From Crassaminicella profunda (GTDB lineage: Bacteria > Bacillota > Clostridia > Peptostreptococcales > Thermotaleaceae): a DNA stretch of 64,000 bases. The stretch is from positions 124,001-188,000 of the forward strand of contig NZ_CP082326.1 in the NCBI RefSeq assembly GCF_019884785.1, written 5' to 3'. The notes beneath the pieces were generated by a model. It searched no databases. It was given only the letters and a program-made list of their open reading frames with translations, and was not told the DNA's origin. Position 1 is the stretch's first letter. The number at the start of each line of letters is the position of its first letter. Position numbers and translations under genes: made by a program. Below, piece after piece: positions 1 to 7,006 of this stretch.

Positions 1-69
1 ATGACAGAAGGACAAACATGATATAATAATAGTACATATGTCAAAGAAATAAGAAGGTTGGTGGTATAG

Positions 70-465
70 ATGAATATTGATATGAGATGGAAACAGAGAT
101 TCTCTAATTTAATAAAAGCGGCTAGGCAGTTAACGGAATTTATTGAAAAAGAGGAATTGAATAAATTTGAAGTCCAAGGATTAATACAATGTTTTGAGTA
201 TACCTTTGAATTAGCTTGGAAAACTATGAAAGATTATTTAGAACAAGAGGGCTTTGATGTGAAAAGTCCTAGAAAAGCAATAAAAACAGCTTTTCAAACA
301 CAGTTGATTGATGAGGGACATATTTGGATTGATGCATTAGAAAAAAGGAATCTAATGGCTTATACTTATGATGAAGAAAAAGCAACAGAAGCAGAAGAAT
401 TGATAAGAAAAAAATACTATAAAATGATTAAGGAACTTTGTTTGAAGCTGGAGGAATTATCATGA
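70..465 (+). CDS. HI0074/HepT-type nucleotidyltransferase partner (HEPN-like)
   Basis: A 131-residue, mostly helical protein of the HI0074 'nucleotidyltransferase substrate-binding' family, the HEPN half of MntA/HepT-type pairs. The family signature is visible: LAWKTMKDYLE near residues 48-58, SPRKAIKTAF near 66-75, and RNLMAYTYDE at 93-102. In HepT toxins the RNase motif is R-X4-H-X-Y. Here the spacing is kept (R93, Y100) but position 98 is Tyr instead of His, so RNase activity of the classical kind is doubtful. Its TGA overlaps the ATG of the nucleotidyltransferase gene by four bases (ATGA), so the two are translationally coupled. Pair identity is secure from both sequences; whether it is still a toxin-antitoxin system is inference. 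Confidence 0.85.
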   Translation: MNIDMRWKQRFSNLIKAARQLTEFIEKEELNKFEVQGLIQCFEYTFELAWKTMKDYLEQEGFDVKSPRKAIKTAFQTQLIDEGHIWIDALEKRNLMAYTYDEEKATEAEELIRKKYYKMIKELCLKLEELS

Positions 466-767
466 AGTTTGGGTTAAGAGAATCTGACCTAGATTATATA
501 AAAAAGGCTATAGGAAAATTTACTGAAATAGAGAAGGCTGCGATTTTTGGGTCTAGAGCTAAGGGGAATTATAAGAAAGGCTCAGATGTGGATATTGCTA
601 TTTATGGTGATTATATAACATTTGATACTTTATCAAGATTGCATGCAATGCTAGAGGATCAAGGACCATTACCATATTTTTTTGATATTGTAGACTATAC
701 ACATTTAAATCATAAAGAATTGAAGGAGCATATTGATAGAGTGGGGAAAATTATTTACTATAGATGA
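462..767 (+). CDS. MntA-like minimal nucleotidyltransferase
   Basis: A 101-residue minimal nucleotidyltransferase. The catalytic GSX10DXD motif is intact: G30-S31 followed ten residues later by D42-V-D44, with a further acidic residue at D75 in PYFFDIVDY. In characterised MntA/HepT pairs this enzyme adenylylates a tyrosine of the HEPN partner to neutralise it. I start it at ATG 462 because GGAGG at 450-454 lies seven bases upstream; a TTG at 438 in the same frame lacks such a site. It directly follows the HI0074/HepT-like gene with a 4-bp overlap. Confidence 0.85.
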   Translation: MKFGLRESDLDYIKKAIGKFTEIEKAAIFGSRAKGNYKKGSDVDIAIYGDYITFDTLSRLHAMLEDQGPLPYFFDIVDYTHLNHKELKEHIDRVGKIIYYR

Positions 768-813
768 AGAGACTATTAGTGAAAATAAGTATACATAGAG
801 AGTGAGGTCTTTT

Positions 814-1278
814 ATGGAGAAAATATTGGATGAAATACTTATGGAAATACGTGGTATAAAAGAAACGGTTGATAGTATAGATGAAAGGCTTAAAAAACTT
901 GAAACTGTAAAGTCTAAGGAATATTATATAGATAAAAGATTAGTACCTAGTAATGATAAAATTAAGCCTGATTTTTATAGAATATATGATTCAGAATTTA
1001 AAGATGTTTGGAACAAGGCTATAGAATTGATTAAAGCAGAACTTACAGAAGTTAGTTTTAATACTTGGATTAAAAATATAAAATTTTTAGGAAACAATCA
1101 AGATGATATAACTATATCTGTTCCTAATGATTTCTCAAAAGGACTGATCGAAGCTAGGTATCTAAAATTAATTCAAGCAAGTTTGGAAGCTATAGCAGGA
1201 AAAATATATAAAGTTAAGATTTTAGTAGATGATATAGATGGTTTACAAGAGGGTCTTTGTAAAGAGTGTAGAAGATAA
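814..1278 (+). CDS. Orphan DnaA domain I-like protein with N-terminal coiled coil
   Basis: A 154-residue protein in two parts. Residues 1-33 are a heptad-like helix (coiled coil likely). Residues about 64-138 resemble domain I of the replication initiator DnaA: VWNKAIELIKAELTEVSFNTW, then an 'I-vPNDF-k-liEaRYl-lI' stretch, then GKIYKVKI. DnaA domains III (AAA+) and IV (DNA binding) are absent, so it cannot bind DnaA boxes itself. In DnaA, domain I mediates self-association and contacts with helicase and regulators, so this could be a DnaA-interacting modulator (inference). Start chosen at ATG 814, six bases after GAGG (804-807), rather than GTG 802. The C-terminus ends CKECRR. Standalone gene, 46 bp after the nucleotidyltransferase. 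Confidence 0.75.
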   Translation: MEKILDEILMEIRGIKETVDSIDERLKKLETVKSKEYYIDKRLVPSNDKIKPDFYRIYDSEFKDVWNKAIELIKAELTEVSFNTWIKNIKFLGNNQDDITISVPNDFSKGLIEARYLKLIQASLEAIAGKIYKVKILVDDIDGLQEGLCKECRR

Positions 1279-1304
1279 CAGCCCTAGTGCCTGTCTTTTA
1301 GCTA

Positions 1305-1392
1305 AATGTAAATAGCTTTAGTTCTATTTGAAGATGGGATTGAAGTTATTCTTTAACATTGATTTAAAGATAGGGTTGAGACTTTTTCTATT
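1305..1392 (+). terminator. Terminator-like hairpin after the DnaA-like gene
   Basis: GCTTTAGTT ... GATTGAAGT can form a stem with several G-U pairs, followed by TTATTCTTT. A second, weaker look-alike (TTTAAAGATAGGGTTGAGAC then a T-rich run) follows at about 1366-1392. The first unit is repeated after the next gene at 2420-2470. Confidence 0.5.
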
Positions 1393-1506
1393 AAGAGAAA
1401 GTGTATATGGAATAATTTACATTGTGTTAAGCTATTTGATTTATTTTAGAGATATGTAATATATGGTATAATACATGTATAAAGGGAAATAGCAAAGGAG
1501 TATTTT

Positions 1507-2367
1507 ATGAATAAGATAGACATCAATTATCAAAATTATGATAAAGTCTTTAAAGATGCACTTAGTATATTTCATAATAAGGCATTAGATTTTTTGAATC
1601 TACATATGCCTAAAATAGAAAGATTCATTGAAACGGAATTTTCAGAGATTGAGACAAAAGAAAACAGAATGGATTTAAATTTTTTGTTAGAGGATGGAAG
1701 TATTCTTCATTTAGAGGAAGAAGTAGATTTATCGAAAAAAGATTTGATTCGTTTTGCAAATTATGATTTAAAATTATTTAATAGATATGAAAAGAATATT
1801 AAAACAATCGTTTTATGTATTAATAAAGTCAATTATGAGAATGCATATTTTGATATAGGAGCTATGAAATATGAAACTGTAGTTGTTGATTTATCTCAAA
1901 TAGATGGTGATGCAAAAATAGAAGAGATTAAATCTAAGATTGCGAATAATGAAGAGGTCAACGAATTAGAATTGATATTTATACCCCTAATGGGAAGTAA
2001 AAGAAAAAAATTAGAAGTGCTTAAAGAAACAGTAGAAATAGAAAGTAAACTAGATAGGGATATAACTTTAAAAGAAAAGATGATTGCAATGACCTTAGTA
2101 GCTAGTGATAAGATTGTAAAAAGAGAAGAGTTAGAAAAAATTTGGGAGGTGGTTAGAATGTTTAAATTCATCGAATTTGCAGAGGAAAAAGGCATAGAAA
2201 AAGGGATGGAAAAAGGGATGGAAAAAGGGATGGAAAAAGGTAAAATAGATATAATTAAGAAGCTGTTAACTTTAGGTGCAAATGAAGAAATGTTGATGGA
2301 AGCATCTGGCTTATCTTTAGAATCCATACAGAAAATAAAGAAAGAAATAGATAAAGAAAAGCATTAG
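1507..2367 (+). CDS. Rpn/YhgA-type PD-(D/E)XK nuclease-like protein
   Basis: A 286-residue protein of the Rpn (recombination-promoting nuclease, formerly 'transposase_31') type. The nuclease core is visible as R54-M-D56-LNFLLEDGSILHLE-E-E72, i.e. an Asp followed by the E-x-E/Q of a PD-(D/E)XK fold, then the helix IRFANYDLKLFNRY. The C-terminal half is a charged helix with EKGI/EKGM/EKGM/EKGM/EKGK repeats, typical of this family, ending in an SLESIQKIKKEI helix. Start at ATG 1507 follows GCAAAGGAG. A TATAAT at 1467-1472 is a plausible -10. Members are widespread accessory genes; the biological role in Clostridia is not established. Confidence 0.8.
   Translation: MNKIDINYQNYDKVFKDALSIFHNKALDFLNLHMPKIERFIETEFSEIETKENRMDLNFLLEDGSILHLEEEVDLSKKDLIRFANYDLKLFNRYEKNIKTIVLCINKVNYENAYFDIGAMKYETVVVDLSQIDGDAKIEEIKSKIANNEEVNELELIFIPLMGSKRKKLEVLKETVEIESKLDRDITLKEKMIAMTLVASDKIVKREELEKIWEVVRMFKFIEFAEEKGIEKGMEKGMEKGMEKGKIDIIKKLLTLGANEEMLMEASGLSLESIQKIKKEIDKEKH
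2185..2244 (+). repeat. 12-bp in-frame tandem repeat inside the Rpn-like gene
   Basis: Five consecutive 12-bp units of GAAAAAGGGATG type. The middle three (2197-2232) are identical; the outer two differ in their last bases. Each unit encodes EKGM/EKGI/EKGK, so gain or loss of units changes the length of the C-terminal helix without a frameshift. Confidence 0.9.
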
Positions 2368-2419
2368 ATTAAAGAGTGCCTATCAGTTCAGTTTGAACAG
2401 GTAGTAGCTAGTGAAGAAT

Positions 2420-2470
2420 AATGTAGATGGCTTTAGTCTTATTTAAAGATGGGATTGAAGCTGTTTTTTT
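2420..2470 (+). terminator. Rho-independent terminator after the Rpn-like gene
   Basis: GCTTTAGTC pairs with GATTGAAGC (nine pairs, two of them G-U) and is followed by TGTTTTTTT. It is an imperfect copy (about 85 percent by eye) of the sequence at 1305-1354 on the other side of the gene. Confidence 0.7.
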
Positions 2471-2556
2471 ATGAAAAACTTTATTTTCATGTTAAAATAG
2501 ATACTGTGATTATAAAAATCTGAATAATGAAATGATTAAACAAGGGGGAGAAAGAG

Positions 2557-4281
2557 ATGAACTATAGAGAACAATATGATTATTGGTTAAACAACCCATA
2601 CTTTGATGAAGAAACAAAAGTAGAATTAAAAAATATAGAAAATGATGAAAAAGAAATAGAAGAACGTTTTTATAAAGAATTAGAATTTGGTACAGGTGGT
2701 CTAAGAGGAATCATTGGAGCAGGGATCAACCGAATTAATAGATACGTTGTTGGGAAAGCCACACAAGGCCTTGCTAATTATTTATTAAAAGAAGTTAAAG
2801 ATGCGAAAAATAAAGGGGTGGTGATTGCGTATGATTGCCGTCATAAATCAGCTGAATTTGCACAAACTGCTGCTCTTGTATTAAATGCCAATGGGATTAA
2901 AGCGTATTTATTTGAAAGTTTAAGAACGACTCCGGAACTATCATTTTCAGTAAGAGAGCTTGGCTGCGCTGGAGGAATTGTTGTTACTGCGAGTCATAAC
3001 CCGCCAGAATATAATGGATATAAGGTTTATGGAGAAGATGGAGGACAGATTGTGCCTGCTATAGCTGAGAAGGTTATAGAAGAGATACAAGTGATTCAAG
3101 ATTATGCAGATGTGAAGGTTATGGATAAAGATCAAGCTTTAGATAAAGGGCTTTTAGAGATCATTGGTGAGGAAGTAGATAAAAAGTACATAGAGAAGGT
3201 AAAAGGTTTAGTAGTAAGAAAAGATGTTATAGATAGCATGAAGGAGTTGAAAATTATCTATACCCCACTTCATGGTACTGGAAATATGCCTGTAAGAAGA
3301 GTTTTAGGTGAAATAGGCTTTGAAAATGTGATGGTGGTAAAAGAGCAGACTGAGGCTGATGCAAACTTTTCTACTGTGAAATCTCCAAATCCTGAGGAGC
3401 ATGAGGCTTTTACATTAGCATTAAAGTTGGCAGAAGAAAATGGTGCAGATTTGATATTAGGGACTGATCCTGATTGTGATCGAGTAGGAGTCGTTGTGAA
3501 AAATGCTGAAGGAAAGTATCAGGTATTGACAGGGAATCAAACAGGAGCTTTGCTGATAGATTATTTATTATCTAGTATGAAGGAAAAGGATAGTATTCCT
3601 GAAAATGGGGCCATTGTAAAAACCATTGTTACTAGTAGAATGGGTGAAAAAATTGCAAAATCCTTTGGAGTAGAAACTTTAGATACTTTGACTGGGTTTA
3701 AATTTATTGGAGAGAAGATCAAAGAGTTTGAAGAGAATAAAGATAAAACCTTTTTATTTGGTTATGAAGAAAGCTATGGTTATTTAGCAGGTACCTTTGT
3801 AAGGGATAAGGATGCGGTAATTGCTTCAATGCTAATTTGTGAAATGGCAGCTTATTATAAGAGTAAGGGTATGACCCTTTATGATGGACTCCTTAGTTTA
3901 TATGAAAAATATGGTTATTATCAAGAAGATTTAGTATCCATTACCTTAAAGGGAAAAGCTGGCATTGAAAAGATCCAAAGTATATTAGAGAATCTAAGAG
4001 AACATACACCTAAAAATATAGCAGGAAAAGCTGTAAAGGTGTTTAGAGATTATAAGAGTAGTAAAGGAATAGATTTTATAACAGGAGAAGAAGAGGAAAT
4101 CACACTTCCAAAATCTAATGTACTCCACTTTACTTTCACAGATGAAAGCTGGTTCTGTGTAAGACCATCTGGAACGGAGCCGAAGGTGAAAATCTATTTT
4201 TCTGTTATGGGCGAGAGTTTAAAGGATAGCAAAGATCAATTAGAGACTATAAAAGGTGCCGTAATGGAATTAATTCAGTAG
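2557..4281 (+). CDS. pgcA: Phosphoglucomutase / phosphomannomutase (alpha-phosphohexomutase)
   Basis: A 574-residue alpha-D-phosphohexomutase that would interconvert glucose-1-phosphate and glucose-6-phosphate. All four family signatures are present: the phosphoserine loop VTASHNPPEYNG (S146), the metal-binding loop GTDPDCDR (D304, D306, D308), the sugar-binding loop FGYEESYGYL (about 401-410) and the phosphate-binding RPSGTEP near the C-terminus. Length is usual for the PgcA/PMM type of Firmicutes, and distinct from the shorter GlmM encoded at 48.8 kb. Start at ATG 2557 follows a strong AAGGGGGAG site. Monocistronic, closed by a terminator at 4289-4325. Confidence 0.93.
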   Translation: MNYREQYDYWLNNPYFDEETKVELKNIENDEKEIEERFYKELEFGTGGLRGIIGAGINRINRYVVGKATQGLANYLLKEVKDAKNKGVVIAYDCRHKSAEFAQTAALVLNANGIKAYLFESLRTTPELSFSVRELGCAGGIVVTASHNPPEYNGYKVYGEDGGQIVPAIAEKVIEEIQVIQDYADVKVMDKDQALDKGLLEIIGEEVDKKYIEKVKGLVVRKDVIDSMKELKIIYTPLHGTGNMPVRRVLGEIGFENVMVVKEQTEADANFSTVKSPNPEEHEAFTLALKLAEENGADLILGTDPDCDRVGVVVKNAEGKYQVLTGNQTGALLIDYLLSSMKEKDSIPENGAIVKTIVTSRMGEKIAKSFGVETLDTLTGFKFIGEKIKEFEENKDKTFLFGYEESYGYLAGTFVRDKDAVIASMLICEMAAYYKSKGMTLYDGLLSLYEKYGYYQEDLVSITLKGKAGIEKIQSILENLREHTPKNIAGKAVKVFRDYKSSKGIDFITGEEEEITLPKSNVLHFTFTDESWFCVRPSGTEPKVKIYFSVMGESLKDSKDQLETIKGAVMELIQ

Positions 4282-4288
4282 TGCTTAA

Positions 4289-4325
4289 AATACCTCTTGG
4301 TAGCGTATAGCCAAGAGGTATTTAT
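4289..4325 (+). terminator. Terminator of the phosphoglucomutase gene
   Basis: Perfect stem AATACCTCTTGG / CCAAGAGGTATT with a ten-base loop, followed by TTATTCTT. It also lies between two convergent genes and could serve both. Confidence 0.85.
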
Positions 4326-4347
4326 TCTTATACAAAAATTTTACGGG

Positions 4348-4974
4348 TTACTTATATTGTGCCATTTTATTCTTTATATCTAGCATTCTATAATCAAGAT
4401 GGGTGATGACATCAGCACATTCCTTTAATTGTTCTGTGATACCCTCTGGAACAAATTTGTTGAATTTATAAAAAATCTTATGTTCAAGGCTTGCCCAAAA
4501 GTCCATGGCGATGGTTCGAATTTGGATTTCCACCTTGACAGGGGCTGTTCGATCAGATAGAAATACTGGGATTTCTACGATGAGATGCAAACTTTGATAA
4601 CCATTTGGCTTTGGATTTTTGATGTAATCCTTTATCTGGATAATGTTTACATCACTTTGCTTTTCTATTAATTCATAGATAGTATAAATATCGGATGTAA
4701 AGGAGCAAATAATCCTGATTCCAGCAATATCATGGATATATTTTTGTGCATTCTCAAGGCTTACTTCATGACCTTTTCTCTTTAACTTGGATACAATACT
4801 GTCGGTGGTTTTCACACGGGATTTAATGTGTTCAATGGGGTTATGGGAATGAATAAACTGAAATTCATCATTTAGTATATTTAGTTTAGTGTTTACTTCG
4901 CTTAAAGCGAATTTATAGATGAGTAGCAAATTGTTCCATTCAACTGCGTATTTTGGCATTTTTATTGGTTCCAA
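4348..4974 (-). CDS. Small alarmone synthetase (RelA/SpoT-domain, RelQ/YjbM type)
   Basis: A single RelA/SpoT synthetase domain of about 208 residues without HD hydrolase or regulatory domains, the architecture of small alarmone synthetases making (p)ppGpp from GTP/GDP and ATP. Visible motifs: HIKSRVKTTDSIVSKLKRKG (ATP-binding region), IHDIAGIRIICSF, GYQSLHLIVE, and EIQIRTIAMDFWASLEHKI. It aligns along its whole length with Bacillus YjbM (SAS1) as I recall it. I choose TTG 4974 as start because GGAGTGAT (minus strand, 4988-4981) lies six bases upstream; the upstream ATG at 5022 would add 16 residues but has no ribosome binding site. Monocistronic and convergent with the phosphoglucomutase gene. 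Confidence 0.88.
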   Translation of the reverse strand: MEPIKMPKYAVEWNNLLLIYKFALSEVNTKLNILNDEFQFIHSHNPIEHIKSRVKTTDSIVSKLKRKGHEVSLENAQKYIHDIAGIRIICSFTSDIYTIYELIEKQSDVNIIQIKDYIKNPKPNGYQSLHLIVEIPVFLSDRTAPVKVEIQIRTIAMDFWASLEHKIFYKFNKFVPEGITEQLKECADVITHLDYRMLDIKNKMAQYK

Positions 4975-5135
4975 AATATGATCACTCCTATTTGATTTAA
5001 AATTGAAAAATAATATACTCATTATATCATATACTTTATGGTTAAGACATTAAGGGGACTGCAAAGTTATAAATTTGAGTTAAAACTAATTTGATGTTAA
5101 AATGGAATTAATTTAAAATGTAGGCGGTGAATATA

Positions 5136-5439
5136 ATGAGTGATAATAATAAAATAATTAATCTATTAGAAAAGATATATGTAGAACTTCAAGAAACAAA
5201 AAAAGAGCTCAAATATGAAATAGGTGAAAATAGAAAATCAATAAAAAAACTAGAAACTACAATAGAAAGTGAAATTTCAGATAAGATTAGGGCTTTATAT
5301 GATTCAAGAGAAGTTGTAAATGATAAGTTAGAGACCATTGGATAAAATACAGTTTGATGTTAACAATTTGACCATGAAAGTGGCTCAGAGTGATAATACA
5401 ATAATTGAGTTGAAACGTAATTGGAAGAATGCCAAATAG
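5136..5439 (+). pseudogene. Small coiled-coil protein gene broken by a +1 frameshift
   Basis: An ATG at 5136, five bases after AGGCGGTGA, opens a 69-codon frame that stops at 5343-5345. The product is a highly charged helix (about SDNNKIINLLEKIYVELQE to LYDSREVVNDKLETIG). In the next frame, from 5341 to a TAG at 5437-5439, 32 codons continue the helical pattern (DKIQFDVNNLTMKV, then ELKRNWKNAK). This resembles the usual tail of the clostridial helical family carrying 'LYDxREV-x-NDKLExI...'. Removing one G at 5340/5341 would restore a protein of about 100 residues. A real mutation or a sequencing error are both possible. Confidence 0.6.
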
Positions 5440-5493
5440 AAATATGTACAGTCTTTATTGAAAAGATTATAAAATAGAGTGCGGTATATTGAA

Positions 5494-5524
5494 TGCAGGA
5501 TAGAAGTTTTATCCTGTATTTTCA
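5494..5524 (+). terminator. Weak terminator-like hairpin
   Basis: CAGGATA / TATCCTG stem with a short loop, followed by TATTTTCATGTTTATTTT. It lies in the otherwise empty interval between the broken coiled-coil gene and the gene at 5636. Confidence 0.5.
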
Positions 5525-5635
5525 TGTTTATTTTAATTTTTAAAATTTGTGGTAAAATAGGATAGAAAAGAAAAAGATATTAAAAACATTGAAAATATAG
5601 TGACTTATTCATAACAGGGTTAGAAGGAGATTAAA

Positions 5636-6799
5636 ATGGACAAAAAATTTAAAGTCATTAAAGGAACGAAATATGATCCTATTGACATAGAATATGATTT
5701 TTTAGAAGGATATGTAACAGATACAAGACTTATGGGTGTTATAGGACTTTGGATCAAATGGGAAAGGAAAGATGGAAAGCTTTTTTATCAGTTTTTTCAT
5801 TTAGATGCAGAGGAATATGGATTGGATGATTATGAGAGTGTGTATGGTGAAGATACGATTAAAATAGAGAAAATCAAAGGCAGAATGATGGGAGGCCTTG
5901 GTGGAAAATTCGTTCCTGTTAATGAGCGGGAGGCAAAATATATTATACAAAGTTATGTTAAGAAGAATGAAGCATGGAAGGAGCCTTTGCCAGAGTCTGA
6001 GTGGGAATATGAATTTTTACTAAAGGATGAAGTTTGTTTATCTAAAGAGGAAAAGAGTAATTTATATGAGAAACTTTGTGAAGATATCGTATCTCCATTT
6101 CAGCTGATTAATTATTATATTATGCGCTGTGTGGGGAAAGATGAAGAGGCAGTAGATTATTTATTATCAAAGGATATAGACTACAAGGTAGTAAATAGAC
6201 CCTCTACCTTATTAAAAAATATTATTGAAATCAATGAAGATAGCAAAGGCATTTTTTATCTTACGGAATCTTTGATAGATATTGAGAAAAAATATAAAAT
6301 GGTAGTATCGGAAATAAGATTGATAGAGACTGAGAATGGTCTTAAGGTAGAAGATGCACAAATAAAATCTATGATGAAAATCACTAGTACAGAAGCAGCA
6401 TTTGCCCTTATGAGAAAGGAATATTTGCTCGTTTATCATGTAAAGGATATGGGGAAACTAATCAAACTATTAGCAAATGAAAAACGTCATGCTATGAAAA
6501 ATAGCTATGAGTTAGGATATTTGTATACAGAATTTTATCCTACAAATGCTCATGTAAATAGACAGACCTATTATTTAAACGAAGATGTATATGGGGTATA
6601 CTATATTACCACAGGGGATCAATTAATAGCAGCAGCTTATCATCAGGAGAAAATAAGAGAAATACAAGATTATTTGATGGAAAGTGAATTTGGACAAGTT
6701 TTGGAGTTAGAAGAAAAAATAGACTTAGATCATTCTCTTTTATATGAATTCATTCATAGTGATAAGGATAATATATTTGATTTTTTGGATGAAGAATAA
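5636..6799 (+). CDS. Conserved hypothetical protein upstream of the pyr operon
   Basis: A 387-residue soluble protein with no signal peptide or membrane segment. I do not recognise a named domain. Start at ATG 5636 follows GAAGGAG. The N-terminal 110 residues are aromatic-rich and likely beta (LEGYVTDTRLMGVIGLWIKW, FYQFFHLDAEEYGLDDYESV). A helical middle follows, then a C-terminal part with YELGYLYTEFYPTNAHVNRQ and a very acidic tail (DKDNIFDFLDEE). It is followed after about 200 bp by the PyrR leader of pyrF but has its own gap and promoter space, so operon membership is not implied. Confidence 0.7.
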   Translation: MDKKFKVIKGTKYDPIDIEYDFLEGYVTDTRLMGVIGLWIKWERKDGKLFYQFFHLDAEEYGLDDYESVYGEDTIKIEKIKGRMMGGLGGKFVPVNEREAKYIIQSYVKKNEAWKEPLPESEWEYEFLLKDEVCLSKEEKSNLYEKLCEDIVSPFQLINYYIMRCVGKDEEAVDYLLSKDIDYKVVNRPSTLLKNIIEINEDSKGIFYLTESLIDIEKKYKMVVSEIRLIETENGLKVEDAQIKSMMKITSTEAAFALMRKEYLLVYHVKDMGKLIKLLANEKRHAMKNSYELGYLYTEFYPTNAHVNRQTYYLNEDVYGVYYITTGDQLIAAAYHQEKIREIQDYLMESEFGQVLELEEKIDLDHSLLYEFIHSDKDNIFDFLDEE

Positions 6800-6800
6800 G

Positions 6801-6830
6801 TTGACAATAACTAAAATTATATGATAACAT
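6801..6830 (+). promoter_or_regulatory. Promoter of the pyr leader
   Basis: TTGACA at 6801-6806, an 18-base spacer, and TAACAT at 6825-6830. It starts two bases after the preceding stop codon and is correctly placed for a transcript beginning just before the PyrR site. Confidence 0.6.
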
Positions 6831-6849
6831 AATAAAAATGAATATTGAT

Positions 6850-6967
6850 GCCTTTAATTTGGTCCAGAGAGGCCGGAAAGGACGGGATGAAAAAAATGTA
6901 AGCAAGGTGCTACATTTTTATAGGATGATTGTACCCTTCTGCCTCTGGTAGAAGGTTTTTTTGTGTA
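6850..6967 (+). ncRNA. PyrR-binding attenuator leader of the pyr operon
   Basis: Contains TCCAGAGAGGCC...GGA at 6863-6882, the conserved PyrR-binding loop that I recognise from Bacillus pyr leaders. Next comes an AAAAATGTAAGC...GCTACATTTTT hairpin (about 6892-6919), then a terminator (CCTTCT / AGAAGG followed by TTTTTTTG) at 6935-6966. By analogy, UMP-bound PyrR would stabilise the first hairpin and allow the terminator to form, cutting pyrimidine synthesis. No pyrR gene is in the window. Confidence 0.8.
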
Positions 6968-7006
6968 AATAAAAGACTTTTTATGGTAAAAAAAGGAGGA
7001 AAAAGT

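Noticed and set aside
1-60. Promoter for the HEPN gene (ATGACA and TATAAT at 22-27) and a possible gene end at 19-21
   Set aside because: The spacer would be only 15 bases and the window edge cuts the context; neither can be supported.
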